Shown here: in pieces, positions 46,175 through 59,488 of the stretch | Numbering within the stretch: the first letter of the stretch is position 1 | Layout of the letters: each line of letters starts with the position of its first letter | Assembly: GCF_001522585.2 (NCBI RefSeq) | Contig: NZ_CP013373.1 | Coordinates: 248,001 to 312,000, forward strand | Direction: 5' to 3' | DNA: 64,000 nucleotides | From: Burkholderia sp. NRF60-BP8 | GTDB lineage: Bacteria; Pseudomonadota; Gammaproteobacteria; Burkholderiales; Burkholderiaceae | Position numbers and translations under genes: made by a program | The notes under the pieces: model-generated | What the model saw: the letters and a program-made list of their open reading frames with translations, nothing else | Databases searched by the model: none | Told to the model about the DNA's origin: nothing

Positions 46175-46206
46175 CCTCCGTGCGCGGTAGCACACGGGGG
46201 CTTTTT
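46175..46206 (+). terminator. intrinsic terminator of the SGNH hydrolase gene
   Basis: 8-bp stem CCTCCGTG / CACGGGGG with one wobble pair, an internal loop, and five Ts. It insulates the rrn promoter that starts 22 bp on. Confidence 0.6.
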
Positions 46207-46227
46207 CAAACTTTCTTCACAAAAGGC

Positions 46228-46256
46228 TTGCGCGGACGGGGGCGGATGCATAGAAT
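46228..46256 (+). promoter_or_regulatory. rRNA operon promoter
   Basis: TTGCGC (46228-46233), exactly 17 bp, then TAGAAT (46251-46256), followed by a GC-rich discriminator typical of stringently controlled rrn promoters. The 46257-46662 leader holds no gene. Confidence 0.65.
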
Positions 46257-46476
46257 CACGCCTCTTTCGCGCTAACGGAAACGCGGTGCGGAAGGAAGGG
46301 AAGCGGTGCTGTTGGAGTTCGGAAGTAGCGAGCCCGACGGCGCAGAAAGATGGCCCCGCAGTCGCAACGATGTAGTGCAGAAAGTTGTTGACGAGCTGCG
46401 AAACACGGTTCATAATCTCGCTTCTCTGCTGCTGAAAACGCAGCGCTGCCGGGAAACTTCAGGTTCCCTCGCAGAA

Positions 46477-46486
46477 TGCTCTTTAA
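46477..46486 (+). promoter_or_regulatory. rrn leader boxA antitermination site
   Basis: TGCTCTTTAA, identical to the first ten bases of the boxA consensus bound by NusB/S10. It lies about 175 bp upstream of 16S. Confidence 0.85.
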
Positions 46487-46662
46487 AAATTAACAGCCGA
46501 TAAGTGTGGGCGCTTGATGAAAGCGAGCTGATCCTCGGATCAGATAGCAAAAGTATCAAGAGTCTCACACTAAAGTAAGTCAGGTTTATGAAGTGATTCA
46601 TATTCCTGTCAGCTTTGAGTGAGCGACCGGTTCTTAACTGAACCGAAAACAGTAACAGGTTT

Positions 46663-48195
<1,533 letters not shown>

Positions 48196-48259
48196 CCAGA
48201 GCTATCTCGCGAAGTTGAGCGCTCACGCTTATCGGCTGTAAATTTAAAGACAGACTCAG

Positions 48260-48336
48260 GGGTCTGTAGCTCAGTCGGTTAGAGCACCGTCTTGATAAGG
48301 CGGGGGTCGTTGGTTCGAATCCAACCAGACCCACCA
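48260..48336 (+). tRNA. tRNA-Ile (anticodon GAT) in the rrn spacer
   Basis: 77 nt, acceptor GGGTCTG/CAGACCC, anticodon loop TTGATAA with GAT, T loop TTCGAAT, encoded CCA. Standard position between 16S and 23S. Confidence 0.97.
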
Positions 48337-48428
48337 TTGTCTGACGTGTCGGTGATCGTTAGCGCTTTAGCGCTTACGAGCATCCCATGCCGGCAGGCTG
48401 TAGGTACACCTGAGGCATCTGTACTCAT

Positions 48429-48504
48429 GGGGGCATAGCTCAGCTGGGAGAGCACCTGCTTTGCAAGCAGGGGGTCGTCGGTTCGATCCCGTCTGCCTCC
48501 ACCA
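48429..48504 (+). tRNA. tRNA-Ala (anticodon TGC) in the rrn spacer
   Basis: 76 nt, acceptor GGGGGCA/TGCCTCC, anticodon loop TTTGCAA with TGC, T loop TTCGATC, encoded CCA. Confidence 0.97.
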
Positions 48505-48597
48505 ATCTTCAATGCGAAGTGCTTGGTTCGAAAGCGAACCGAGGATTTGGCATTGGCGATTGAGCCAGTCAGAGGATATCAACAGATATCGGCTGTC

Positions 48598-48608
48598 GTT
48601 CTTTAACA
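48598..48608 (+). promoter_or_regulatory. boxA-like site in the 16S-23S spacer
   Basis: GTTCTTTAACA resembles boxA and lies about 250 bp before 23S, where a second antitermination site is usual. The rest of the spacer (48505-48851) contains no gene. Confidence 0.7.
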
Positions 48609-48851
48609 ATCTGGAAGAAGTAAGTAATTTGGATAGTGGAAGCGTCTTTGAGATGGACGTGGAAACTATCCGGGTTGTGATTGTATCGATGTATCTCAAG
48701 ATGATTCGAACTTCATGTTCGGCTCAATTTGGAATACGGCACACACGTAGTGTGGGCTCCGCGTAAGTGCTAAAGCACTAACGCTGAGCGACACGCGAGA
48801 ACTCAACCTGTAGCGACTGTAGCGTCGAAAGATGAGACAGACTCGTTATAG

Positions 48852-51732
<2,881 letters not shown>

Positions 51733-51845
51733 ATAACAAGTCTGCCTTAACAGGACTTGTTGATTCTCGTGTGCGATACACACAACTCGAAATTACTGCT
51801 TCTTCCCGGATTGGTTGCGCTGCGAAGCAACGCAACAACCCTCTT

Positions 51846-51961
51846 TGCCTGATGACCATAGCGAGTCGGTCCCACCCCTTCCCATCCCGAACAGGACCGT
51901 GAAACGACTCTACGCCGATGATAGTGCGGATTCCCGTGTGAAAGTAGGTAATCGTCAGGCT
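51846..51961 (+). rRNA. rrf: 5S ribosomal RNA
   Basis: About 116 nt. TGCCTGATGACC at the 5' end pairs with ATCGTCAGGC at the 3' end. Internal blocks GGTCCCACCCC, CCCGAACAGG and GTGAAACGAC are standard for 5S. Confidence 0.95.
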
Positions 51962-51973
51962 CCCTAAGCCAAG

Positions 51974-52002
51974 AACCCCCGCCCGATCAGGCGGGGGTTT
52001 TT
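51974..52002 (+). terminator. rrn operon terminator
   Basis: 10-bp stem AACCCCCGCC / GGCGGGGGTT with a 6-nt loop and a T run, 13 bp after 5S. Confidence 0.92.
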
Positions 52003-52683
52003 GCATTTCGGCGCCCAAAAAAACATGCGGAGAAGCGCCGTTGTGGCAGGAGCTGGATGTCGACCGAAGGTGTCGGCTAAAATCGGAATCACCTCCACGA
52101 AATTGGCGCAAATGCACCTCGCCTCTCGGGGTGCCTGCACGCCAGCAATGGGTGTTGCTGCACGCACGGTCCTCTTACTTCTCGTTTGCGTGGGTGGTCA
52201 TCAGATGCGCAACGAGAAATCGCCTTGGCACTTCTCCGTGGCAATCTCCGCCCGGCCCTTGCGCGGAACCGACGCCAACGAGATGTTGCGAGTTCTCCTC
52301 ATCCGATAATCGATCGGTGCGCGTCGATCGCCGGTGTATTTGGCCCATCTTCTACCTCGGTACGCTATGGCTATCGTCTGGCAGCGGGATGTGTCTCGCG
52401 CTCGCTCTGTCCCCCCGCGCGTAGTTGGCAAGAACGGGCAGAATGTCGGCGCTCTCAGCCCCTCTCGTCGCCGCTGGTAAACGTTCGTTCCCCATGAAAC
52501 CACGCGACTGAACTGCGTCAAGAGACGAACGATGTCGCTATCAAGCGCTACTTTTAGTCTATTCGCCGCATTTCACCTCTAAATAGACGTATCGGCGCGT
52601 GACCCACGCCTGAATCATCGGGGCAGGAGGTGCCCCCAGTCGACGATCGGCCGCGCCGTGTGCGTATCGCGGGCCAAAGAAGA

Positions 52684-53130
52684 TCAAAGGTCGGCGCGGT
52701 TCTTCTCGATGGTCAGCTGCGGACCGTCCTGCCATGCGTAAATTTTCTTGATGAGCGTGGCAGCATCGCCTGCGTGGCCTCGCGCTTTTCCCATCGGTGT
52801 GAAGGGCGTGCTGTTTGCGTCGACGCCTGGAGCGAGGCTTGTATGTGTCGTATTCGGATCGCCGAACGGAGGGCCTCCCGCAGCGGGGACTGTGTGCTGT
52901 GTTTCGGCCGTGATTCCGGGTCAGCTCGAGCATTGCCGGGCAGTGCTCGTCGGATGTCGATGCTCCGGCGCCACATATCGGCTTTCCGACGTCTTCGGGA
53001 GTGGGAGGCATGGCCGAGGGTACTGGCGCCGAACCCAGCGCCGGCATTTGCGCCCAGCTGGACGAGTCGGGCACTGTACGAGCGGTTGCGGGTTGCGTGT
53101 ACGCTGACGAGTCGCTGCGGTAAGTCGCTC
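52684..53130 (-). pseudogene. remnant of an unrecognised protein gene, frameshifted
   Basis: Two frames together read like one protein. Frame one (minus, about 53130-52925) gives VGATYRSDSSAYTQ, then SAMPPTPEDVGKPICGAGA and STSDEHCPAMLEL. After a shift near 52920 another frame gives 78 codons to a TGA at 52684: PGITAETQHTVPAAGGPPFG, DPNTTHTSLAPGVDANSTPF, TPMGKARGHAGDAATLIKKI and YAWQDGPQLTIEKNRADL. The second segment has natural protein composition, unlike the neighbouring frames, and has no start codon at its head. I do not recognise the family. It looks like the C-terminal end of a larger lost gene. Confidence 0.5.
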
Positions 53131-53577
53131 CGACGACGACGCTGGGCGACTTGCACGACGATACGCGGCGGCGCCGACCAGCGGAACATTCGATGCGGCA
53201 CCAAGGGGTGGAGCGGCCGGAACAGGGAGCTCGTCGTCACCAGGTAGCGGCCATCATCACATCGAGGCATGCAGAACCGCCGGATACATCCCGCGAGACG
53301 TCGTTGGGCCATCCCACTCCGTCCATCAGTTGTGCCGCGCGCTAGTCGACGCCCATCCAACCCCCCAAAAGCGCCCGGGACTTCGATCGCGACCGTTGAG
53401 CCGCTCCGAGCACCGAGCGCGCCTCGGTGTCCCGCAGTTCAGCGGTGAGCCACGCTGCTGTTGGATCACCAGATCAGTATCGAGCGGCACCAGGAGTCTG
53501 CCGAAGCCGTGGAATGTCCCGTTGCGACCCCAAAGGAATGCCGTTCCGGAGCAAGCGGGCATATGCGGAGGCGGGCA

Positions 53578-53599
53578 GGCGATTCCTGCAGGAATCGCC
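53578..53599. repeat. perfect 22-bp palindrome
   Basis: Uninterrupted dyad with 11-base arms (GGCGATTCCTG and its complement), centred at 53588/53589 on a PstI-like CTGCAG core. It lies in the non-coding region; no T run follows, so it is not a standard terminator. It could be a protein-binding or resolution site, or chance. Confidence 0.6.
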
Positions 53600-53679
53600 A
53601 TCGAATCTCTCGCGAACCCCCGGCGCAGGCTCGCCGAGTCGGCCCGGCACGAAATTTGCCGAAATTTTGTGCGTACCGC

Positions 53680-53708
53680 TTGGCATTGCGCGAAAGAGGC
53701 CGTATGAT
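53680..53708 (+). promoter_or_regulatory. orphan sigma-70 promoter
   Basis: TTGGCA (53680-53685), exactly 17 bp, TATGAT (53703-53708). No gene with a start follows before tRNA-Tyr 210 bp downstream. It may be a distal promoter of the tRNA operon or the relic of a lost gene. Confidence 0.5.
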
Positions 53709-53874
53709 GGCGGTCTTTCGTTTTTAGCGCAGATGCAGATCGGCGTTGAAGACGGAGTCTGACGAAGATGTGGCACCGATCGGCAACATCTCGCGCTTGC
53801 CTTAGCCGGGCGAGGGCGGGGATCGGTGGGAAGCGGAAGTCGGGAAGAGAATGAAAATAATCTTCCGGATGTGC

Positions 53875-53903
53875 TTGACAGGAGTGCGATGCACCCCCAT
53901 AAT
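53875..53903 (+). promoter_or_regulatory. promoter of the tRNA-Tyr-Gly-Thr-tuf unit
   Basis: TTGACA (53875-53880), exactly 17 bp, CATAAT (53898-53903), 15 bp upstream of tRNA-Tyr. Confidence 0.75.
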
Positions 53904-53917
53904 CGTCAGTTCTCTAC

Positions 53918-54003
53918 GGAGGGGTGCCCGAGTGGCTAAAGGGGGCAGACTGTAAATCTGTTGGCTTACGCCTACGTTGGTTCGAATCCAACCTCCTCCA
54001 CCA
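53918..54003 (+). tRNA. tRNA-Tyr (anticodon GTA)
   Basis: 86 nt with the long variable arm of class II tRNAs, acceptor GGAGGGG, anticodon loop CTGTAAA with GTA, T loop TTCGAAT, encoded CCA. Confidence 0.96.
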
Positions 54004-54046
54004 AGATATCAGCGCAGTGAGCGGTAAGGAATCGTTAGTGGCCCGT

Positions 54047-54120
54047 GCGGGTGTAGCTCAATGGTAGAGCAGAAGCCTTCCAAGCTTACGACGAGGGTTC
54101 GATTCCCTTCACCCGCTCCA
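54047..54120 (+). tRNA. tRNA-Gly (anticodon TCC)
   Basis: 74 nt, acceptor GCGGGTG/CACCCGC, anticodon loop CTTCCAA with TCC, T loop TTCGATT, encoded CCA. Confidence 0.96.
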
Positions 54121-54142
54121 GACCGCTAAGTTGAAGCGTAGC

Positions 54143-54217
<75 letters not shown>

Positions 54218-54283
54218 GCAGTAAAAAGTCAGTGTCTTGTTTGCGCGCGGCGCAACCTGTGAAATTCCTTTTTGGAGTTGAAA

Positions 54284-55474
54284 ATGGCCAAGGAAAAGTT
54301 TGAGCGGACCAAGCCGCACGTGAACGTTGGTACGATTGGTCACGTTGACCACGGCAAGACGACGCTGACGGCAGCGATCACGACGGTTCTGACGAAGAAG
54401 TTCGGCGGCGAAGCGAAGGCGTACGACCAGATCGACGCGGCACCGGAAGAAAAGGCGCGCGGCATCACGATCAACACGGCGCACGTCGAGTACGAAACGG
54501 CTAACCGCCACTACGCCCACGTCGACTGCCCGGGCCACGCTGACTATGTGAAGAACATGATCACGGGTGCGGCGCAGATGGACGGCGCGATCCTGGTTTG
54601 CTCGGCAGCAGACGGCCCGATGCCGCAAACGCGCGAGCACATCCTGCTGGCACGTCAGGTTGGCGTTCCGTACATCATCGTGTTCCTGAACAAGTGCGAC
54701 ATGGTGGACGACGCGGAACTGCTCGAGCTGGTCGAGATGGAAGTTCGCGAACTGCTGTCGAAGTACGACTTCCCGGGCGACGACACGCCGATCGTGAAGG
54801 GTTCGGCAAAGCTGGCGCTGGAAGGCGACACGGGCGAGCTGGGCGAAGTGGCGATCATGAACCTGGCAGACGCACTGGACACGTACATCCCGACGCCGGA
54901 GCGTGCGGTTGACGGCGCGTTCCTGATGCCGGTGGAAGACGTGTTCTCGATCTCGGGCCGCGGTACGGTGGTGACGGGTCGTGTCGAGCGCGGCATCATC
55001 AAGGTCGGCGAGGAAATCGAAATCGTCGGTATCAAGCCGACGGTGAAGACGACCTGCACGGGCGTTGAAATGTTCCGCAAGCTGCTGGACCAAGGTCAGG
55101 CAGGCGACAACGTGGGTATCCTGCTGCGCGGCACGAAGCGTGAAGACGTGGAGCGCGGCCAGGTTCTGGCGAAGCCGGGTTCGATCACGCCGCACACGCA
55201 CTTCACGGCTGAAGTGTACGTGCTGAGCAAGGACGAAGGCGGCCGTCACACGCCGTTCTTCAACAACTACCGTCCGCAGTTCTACTTCCGTACGACGGAC
55301 GTGACGGGCTCGATCGAGCTGCCGAAGGACAAGGAAATGGTGATGCCGGGCGACAACGTGTCGATCACGGTGAAGCTGATCGCTCCGATCGCGATGGAAG
55401 AAGGTCTGCGCTTCGCAATCCGCGAAGGCGGCCGTACGGTCGGCGCCGGCGTAGTCGCCAAGATCATCGAGTAA
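54284..55474 (+). CDS. tuf: elongation factor Tu
   Basis: 396 residues from ATG 54284 ([20 protein letters not shown]); an in-frame ATG four codons upstream is less likely. G1 GHVDHGKT, G2 region with [13 protein letters not shown]3 DCPGHADY, G4 NKCD and G5 GSAKLAL are all present, followed by the two beta-barrel domains. Delivers aminoacyl-tRNA to the ribosome. Embedded in a tRNA-tuf-tRNA transcription unit; the strong codon bias fits a highly expressed gene. Confidence 0.98.
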   Translation: MAKEKFERTKPHVNVGTIGHVDHGKTTLTAAITTVLTKKFGGEAKAYDQIDAAPEEKARGITINTAHVEYETANRHYAHVDCPGHADYVKNMITGAAQMDGAILVCSAADGPMPQTREHILLARQVGVPYIIVFLNKCDMVDDAELLELVEMEVRELLSKYDFPGDDTPIVKGSAKLALEGDTGELGEVAIMNLADALDTYIPTPERAVDGAFLMPVEDVFSISGRGTVVTGRVERGIIKVGEEIEIVGIKPTVKTTCTGVEMFRKLLDQGQAGDNVGILLRGTKREDVERGQVLAKPGSITPHTHFTAEVYVLSKDEGGRHTPFFNNYRPQFYFRTTDVTGSIELPKDKEMVMPGDNVSITVKLIAPIAMEEGLRFAIREGGRTVGAGVVAKIIE

Positions 55475-55501
55475 GCCAGTTATTCGTTGATCGACAGTTT
55501 T

Positions 55502-55523
55502 GGGGCTGGCAGCAGCCAGCCCC
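55502..55523 (+). promoter_or_regulatory. strong hairpin after tuf without T run
   Basis: Perfect 9-bp stem GGGGCTGGC / GCCAGCCCC with loop AGCA between tuf and tRNA-Trp. The lack of a T tract argues against a simple terminator; it may protect the tuf mRNA end or mark RNase processing. Confidence 0.55.
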
Positions 55524-55533
55524 AGCATGGTTT

Positions 55534-55609
55534 AGGGGTATAGCTCAACTGGCAGAGCGTCGGTCTCCAAAACCGAAGGTTGGGGGTTCGATTCCCTCTG
55601 CCCCTGCCA
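55534..55609 (+). tRNA. tRNA-Trp (anticodon CCA)
   Basis: 76 nt, acceptor AGGGGTA/TGCCCCT, anticodon loop CTCCAAA with CCA, T loop TTCGATT, encoded CCA end. Confidence 0.96.
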
Positions 55610-55651
55610 AAAATCGCCACGTGTCCTACGTGGCATTTGTTTTAAGGTGTT

Positions 55652-56032
55652 ATGGCGAATCCATCCGTCGAAACTGTAAATACCTCCGGCGATAAGCTGA
55701 TGCTGGCCCTGGGCGTATTGCTGGTCTTGGCCGGATTCGTGGGCTTCTTCTGGCTGGCCAATCAGCAGTGGTATGTCCGCGGTGCCGCGTTGGCGGTAGG
55801 TATCATCGCCGGCGTGGCCGTCGGGCTCATGTCCGCTCCTGGCAAGGGTCTCATCGCGTTTGCCAAGGATTCGTACAAGGAAGTCCGGAAGGTCGTGTGG
55901 CCCACCCGCAAGGAAGCAACGCAAACCACACTCGTCGTGTTCGGTTTCGTGCTCGTGATGGCGATTTTCCTCTGGTTGAGCGACAAATCGATCGAATGGG
56001 TGATTTTCTCGGCGATTCTGGGTTGGAAATGA
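55652..56032 (+). CDS. secE: protein translocase subunit SecE
   Basis: 126 residues with three hydrophobic segments (about 18-36, 42-60 and 98-118), the long proteobacterial form. The conserved amphipathic block [24 protein letters not shown] precedes the last helix. SecE clamps SecY in the inner-membrane translocon. The nusG start lies one base after its stop. Confidence 0.96.
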   Translation: MANPSVETVNTSGDKLMLALGVLLVLAGFVGFFWLANQQWYVRGAALAVGIIAGVAVGLMSAPGKGLIAFAKDSYKEVRKVVWPTRKEATQTTLVVFGFVLVMAIFLWLSDKSIEWVIFSAILGWK

Positions 56033-56033
56033 T

Positions 56034-56591
56034 ATGAGCGATACTCCGGCATCCCCGAGCGGAAAACGTTGGTACGTCGTGCACGCCTACTCCGGTATGG
56101 AGAAGAGCGTGCAACGTGCGCTTCAAGAGCGCATCGAGCGTGCCGGCATGCAGGACAAATTCGGTCAGATCCTGGTCCCGACCGAAGAAGTGGTTGAAGT
56201 CAAAGGCGGTCACAAGGCTGTGACCGAGCGTCGTTTCTTCCCTGGCTACGTGCTGGTGGAAATGGAAATGACGGACGAAACGTGGCACCTCGTGAAGAAC
56301 ACCGCGAAGGTCACCGGTTTCGTCGGTGGGGCACGTAACCGCCCGACCCCGATTTCCCCGAAGGAAGTCGAGAAGATCATGTCGCAGATGCAGGAAGGCG
56401 TCGAAAAACCGCGCCCGAAGACCCTGTTCGAAGTCGGCGAGATGGTGCGCGTCAAGGAAGGCCCGTTCACGGACTTCAACGGCACCGTCGAAGAAGTCAA
56501 CTACGAGAAATCGCGCGTGCGTGTGTCGGTCACCATTTTTGGCCGCTCCACCCCCGTCGAACTCGAGTTCGGTCAGGTCGAAAAAGTTTGA
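56034..56591 (+). CDS. nusG: transcription termination/antitermination factor NusG
   Basis: 185 residues. N-terminal NGN domain ([41 protein letters not shown]) and C-terminal KOW domain ([51 protein letters not shown]). Binds RNA polymerase and couples to Rho or ribosomal S10. Confidence 0.97.
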   Translation: MSDTPASPSGKRWYVVHAYSGMEKSVQRALQERIERAGMQDKFGQILVPTEEVVEVKGGHKAVTERRFFPGYVLVEMEMTDETWHLVKNTAKVTGFVGGARNRPTPISPKEVEKIMSQMQEGVEKPRPKTLFEVGEMVRVKEGPFTDFNGTVEEVNYEKSRVRVSVTIFGRSTPVELEFGQVEKV

Positions 56592-56732
56592 TCCCGATTC
56601 GGTGGGCAGCCTAGGCTGCCCACCTTCGCGCTTACGGCCCGCGTCATGGCCGTTGAGGAGCGTCAGTAGCCAGCGGCGAAAGCGCGTTATCACTCACCGA
56701 ACGCCTTCCCCGGCGTTCCAATGAGGTTTCAA

Positions 56733-57164
56733 ATGGCAAAGAAGATTATCGGCTTTATCAAGCTGCAGATCCCTGCAGGTAAAGCCAACCCGTCGCCGCC
56801 GGTCGGTCCGGCACTGGGCCAGCGCGGCCTGAACATCATGGAGTTCTGCAAGGCGTTCAACGCGCAGACTCAAGGCATGGAGCCGGGTCTGCCGGTGCCG
56901 GTGGTCATCACGGCATTCGCTGACAAGAGCTTCACGTTCGTGATGAAGACGCCGCCGGCGACCGTCCTGATCAAGAAGGCGGCGAAGGTGGACAAGGGTT
57001 CGAGCAAGCCGCACACCGACAAGGTCGGTTCGATCACGCGCGCTCAAGCCGAAGAAATCGCGAAGACCAAGATGCCGGACCTTACGGCAGCTGATCTGGA
57101 CGCAGCCGTTCGCACCATCGCTGGTAGCGCACGCTCGATGGGTATCACTGTGGAGGGCGTGTAA
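56733..57164 (+). CDS. rplK: 50S ribosomal protein L11
   Basis: 143 residues from ATG 56733 ([44 protein letters not shown]). Normal length and full family sequence. Stop and rplA start are directly adjacent. Confidence 0.98.
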   Translation: MAKKIIGFIKLQIPAGKANPSPPVGPALGQRGLNIMEFCKAFNAQTQGMEPGLPVPVVITAFADKSFTFVMKTPPATVLIKKAAKVDKGSSKPHTDKVGSITRAQAEEIAKTKMPDLTAADLDAAVRTIAGSARSMGITVEGV

Positions 57165-57863
57165 ATGGCTAAGATCTCCAAGCGCCGTCAGGCATTTGCC
57201 GCCAAGGTCGACCGTCAGAAGCTGTACGCGATCGAAGACGCACTGAGCCTCGTGAAGGAATGCGCGAGCGCGAAGTTCGACGAGTCGATCGACGTCGCAG
57301 TCCAACTCGGCATCGATGCGAAGAAGTCGGACCAAGTCGTGCGTGGTTCGGTCGTTCTGCCGGCAGGTACGGGCAAGTCGGTTCGCGTTGCCGTGTTCGC
57401 GCAAGGCGAGAAGGCCGAGCAGGCTCGTGCAGCAGGCGCGGAAATCGTCGGTATGGAAGACCTGGCAGAGCAGATCAAGGCTGGCCAGATGGACTTCGAC
57501 ATCGTGATCGCTTCGCCGGACACGATGCGTATCGTCGGTACGCTCGGCCAGATCCTCGGCCCGCGCGGCCTGATGCCGAACCCGAAGGTCGGTACGGTCA
57601 CGCCGGACGTCGCAACCGCCGTCAAGAACGCGAAGGCTGGTCAGGTGCAATTCCGTGTCGACAAGGCCGGTATCATCCACGCGACCATCGGCCGTGCATC
57701 GTTCGAGCCGACCGCGCTGCGTTCGAACCTGTCGGCGCTGATCGACGCGCTGCAGAAGGCAAAGCCGGCAACGAGCAAGGGCGTGTACCTGCGCAAGATC
57801 GCACTGTCGAGCACGATGGGCGTCGGCGTGCGTGTCGACCAGGCTACGCTGGCAGCACAGTAA
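57165..57863 (+). CDS. rplA: 50S ribosomal protein L1
   Basis: 232 residues, with the [20 protein letters not shown] block ([20 protein letters not shown]). L1 forms the ribosomal stalk near the E site and autoregulates the rplKA message in many bacteria. Confidence 0.98.
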   Translation: MAKISKRRQAFAAKVDRQKLYAIEDALSLVKECASAKFDESIDVAVQLGIDAKKSDQVVRGSVVLPAGTGKSVRVAVFAQGEKAEQARAAGAEIVGMEDLAEQIKAGQMDFDIVIASPDTMRIVGTLGQILGPRGLMPNPKVGTVTPDVATAVKNAKAGQVQFRVDKAGIIHATIGRASFEPTALRSNLSALIDALQKAKPATSKGVYLRKIALSSTMGVGVRVDQATLAAQ

Positions 57864-58171
57864 GCAAGTATTCGGGCCGCTTCGTTCGCGAAGCGGCCCA
57901 CATGGGCTTTGGGCGGTTGTTCGTGCAGCAAGGCGGACAACCGGTTATCAAAGACCGTTGGTGGGGCGCAGCAGTCAGGTGATCCCTTAATTCAAGCCAA
58001 CGCAGATGGCGAACCCGAAAAAGTTTTGCAGTGGTGAAGCCGCAGGCCGCGAAGCGATTCGCGGCGTGAGGTGGAAATACTCCTAACGAGGTCGGACGCC
58101 GTTGTTGAACGAGGTACGTGAGGTTTCGACCATGCCGGTCGCGCCCAACGTATCGTTTCTGGAGGCTAACC
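57864..58171 (+). promoter_or_regulatory. rplJ leader with a UUCG hairpin
   Basis: 308-bp gap without a gene between rplA and rplJ. It begins with a perfect 11-bp stem (GGGCCGCTTCG at 57874-57884 and its complement at 57889-57899) with loop TTCG and no T run, so processing or attenuation is more likely than termination. The rest is expected to contain the L10/L7-L12 binding leader that controls rplJL translation; I cannot draw that fold with confidence. GGAGG at 58161-58165 is the rplJ ribosome site. Confidence 0.6.
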
Positions 58172-58669
58172 GTGCCGCTTAATAGAGAAGACAAGCAAGC
58201 CGTCGTCGCTGAGGTTTCCGCGCAAGTCGCGAAGGCCCAGACCGTTGTGCTGGCTGAGTATCGTGGAATTGCGGTTGGCGATCTGACCAAGCTGCGCGCG
58301 CAAGCGCGTGAGAAACAGGTGTACCTGCGCGTGTTGAAGAACACGCTGGCGCGTCGCGCCGTTGAAGGTACCCCGTTTGCTCCGCTGGCAGAGCAGATGA
58401 CTGGTCCGCTGATCTACGGCATCTCGGAAGATGCAATTGCCGCTGCTAAGGTCGTCAACGACTTCAGCAAGAGCAATGACAAGTTGGTCATCAAGGCTGG
58501 TTCGTTCGATGGCAAGGTGATGGACAAGGCTGGCGTGCAAGCGCTGGCAAGCATCCCGAGCCGTGAAGAACTGCTCTCGAAGCTGCTGTTCGTTATGCAA
58601 GCGCCTGTTTCGGGCTTCGCGCGTGCTCTGGCCGCGCTGGCCGAGAAGAAGCAAGCGGAAGCTGCGTAA
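58172..58669 (+). CDS. rplJ: 50S ribosomal protein L10
   Basis: 165 residues from GTG 58172 ([33 protein letters not shown]), placed 6 bp after GGAGG. The longer ATG frame at 58118 has no ribosome site and an unrelated N-terminus. Base of the L7/L12 stalk. Confidence 0.96.
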   Translation: MPLNREDKQAVVAEVSAQVAKAQTVVLAEYRGIAVGDLTKLRAQAREKQVYLRVLKNTLARRAVEGTPFAPLAEQMTGPLIYGISEDAIAAAKVVNDFSKSNDKLVIKAGSFDGKVMDKAGVQALASIPSREELLSKLLFVMQAPVSGFARALAALAEKKQAEAA

Positions 58670-58732
58670 TCGAGCGTGCATCAGCGTCACTGATCGCTGG
58701 CTGTATCCGAATTCAATTTAGGAGTATTTCAA

Positions 58733-59107
58733 ATGGCAATCGCAAAAGAAGACATCCTGGCAGCAGTCGAAGGGATGACCGTTCTGGAACTGAACGAACT
58801 GGTCAAGGCGTTCGAAGAGAAGTTTGGCGTGTCGGCAGCTGCAGTGGCAGTCGCTGGCCCGGCAGGCGGCGGCGCAGCTGCAGCAGCAGAAGAGAAGACC
58901 GAATTCACGGTCGTCCTGGCTGAAGCCGGCGCCAACAAGGTTTCGGTCATCAAGGCCGTTCGCGAACTGACGGGCCTGGGCCTGAAGGAAGCGAAGGACC
59001 TGGTTGACGGTGCACCGAAGCCCATCAAGGAAGGCGTCGACAAGGCTGCTGCTGAAGAAGCCAAGAAGAAGCTGGAAGAAGCTGGCGCGAAGGTCGAAGT
59101 CAAGTAA
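58733..59107 (+). CDS. rplL: 50S ribosomal protein L7/L12
   Basis: 124 residues. N-terminal dimerisation helices, a flexible Ala/Gly hinge ([21 protein letters not shown]) and the C-terminal factor-binding domain ([44 protein letters not shown]). Confidence 0.98.
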   Translation: MAIAKEDILAAVEGMTVLELNELVKAFEEKFGVSAAAVAVAGPAGGGAAAAAEEKTEFTVVLAEAGANKVSVIKAVRELTGLGLKEAKDLVDGAPKPIKEGVDKAAAEEAKKKLEEAGAKVEVK

Positions 59108-59127
59108 GTTTCGGCGCGCTGTGCGAA

Positions 59128-59158
59128 GGCTGGCGGTATTTTCACCGCCGGCCTTTTT
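59128..59158 (+). terminator. terminator/attenuator between rplL and rpoB
   Basis: 9-bp stem GGCTGGCGG / CCGCCGGCC (one wobble) with an 8-nt loop and five Ts. In this position it usually ends a fraction of transcripts, lowering rpoBC expression relative to rplJL. Confidence 0.8.
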
Positions 59159-59488
59159 GTGCTTTGTGGGGACGTTATTCTGGCACTCATTCGGGAGCCC
59201 GAATAATCGGCCCCAGAAGCCAAAGAAAACCGCCTGATCGTTGTGATGCATCACGCACGATTGGCGGTTCTCTTTGTCTTCTGAAGCGACTGCAGAAGGC
59301 AAGTTTGGTCGGGTAGCGGGCAACACAGGCATCCGCTGCCGTCAGCCAGCGGTTGGTAGCGGCCAACCACCAAGCTTCTCGGCTCGTTCAAGCCGTCGAA
59401 CGGCCATCGGGTCTCAGTCGGTGAACACTCGGGTTTGAAACGTCCAGGTATTCCGCCTCGATAGCACCCGCCGTGATTCGGAGATCGT
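59159..59488 (+). other. rpoB upstream region
   Basis: 330 bp with no gene. Long leader between the attenuator and rpoB; no confident promoter seen. Confidence 0.45.

Larger units (their letters stand above)
52003..53874. other. gene-poor region with decayed sequence between rrn and the tRNA-tuf cluster
   Basis: About 1.9 kb without an intact recognisable gene. Open frames on both strands are short and arginine/serine-rich, as expected of random GC-rich sequence. It holds a frameshifted gene remnant (52684-53130, minus), a perfect 22-bp palindrome (53578-53599), a good but orphan promoter (53680-53708) and the tRNA-Tyr promoter just beyond its right edge. It looks like the graveyard of inserted DNA beside a tRNA locus. 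Confidence 0.6.

Noticed and set aside
52559..53360. Longest open frames in the rrn-tRNA gap (171 and 215 codons, minus strand)
   Set aside because: Arg/Ser-rich composition, no ribosome site and no recognisable domain; chance frames of GC-rich DNA. A better explanation is the frameshifted remnant reported above.
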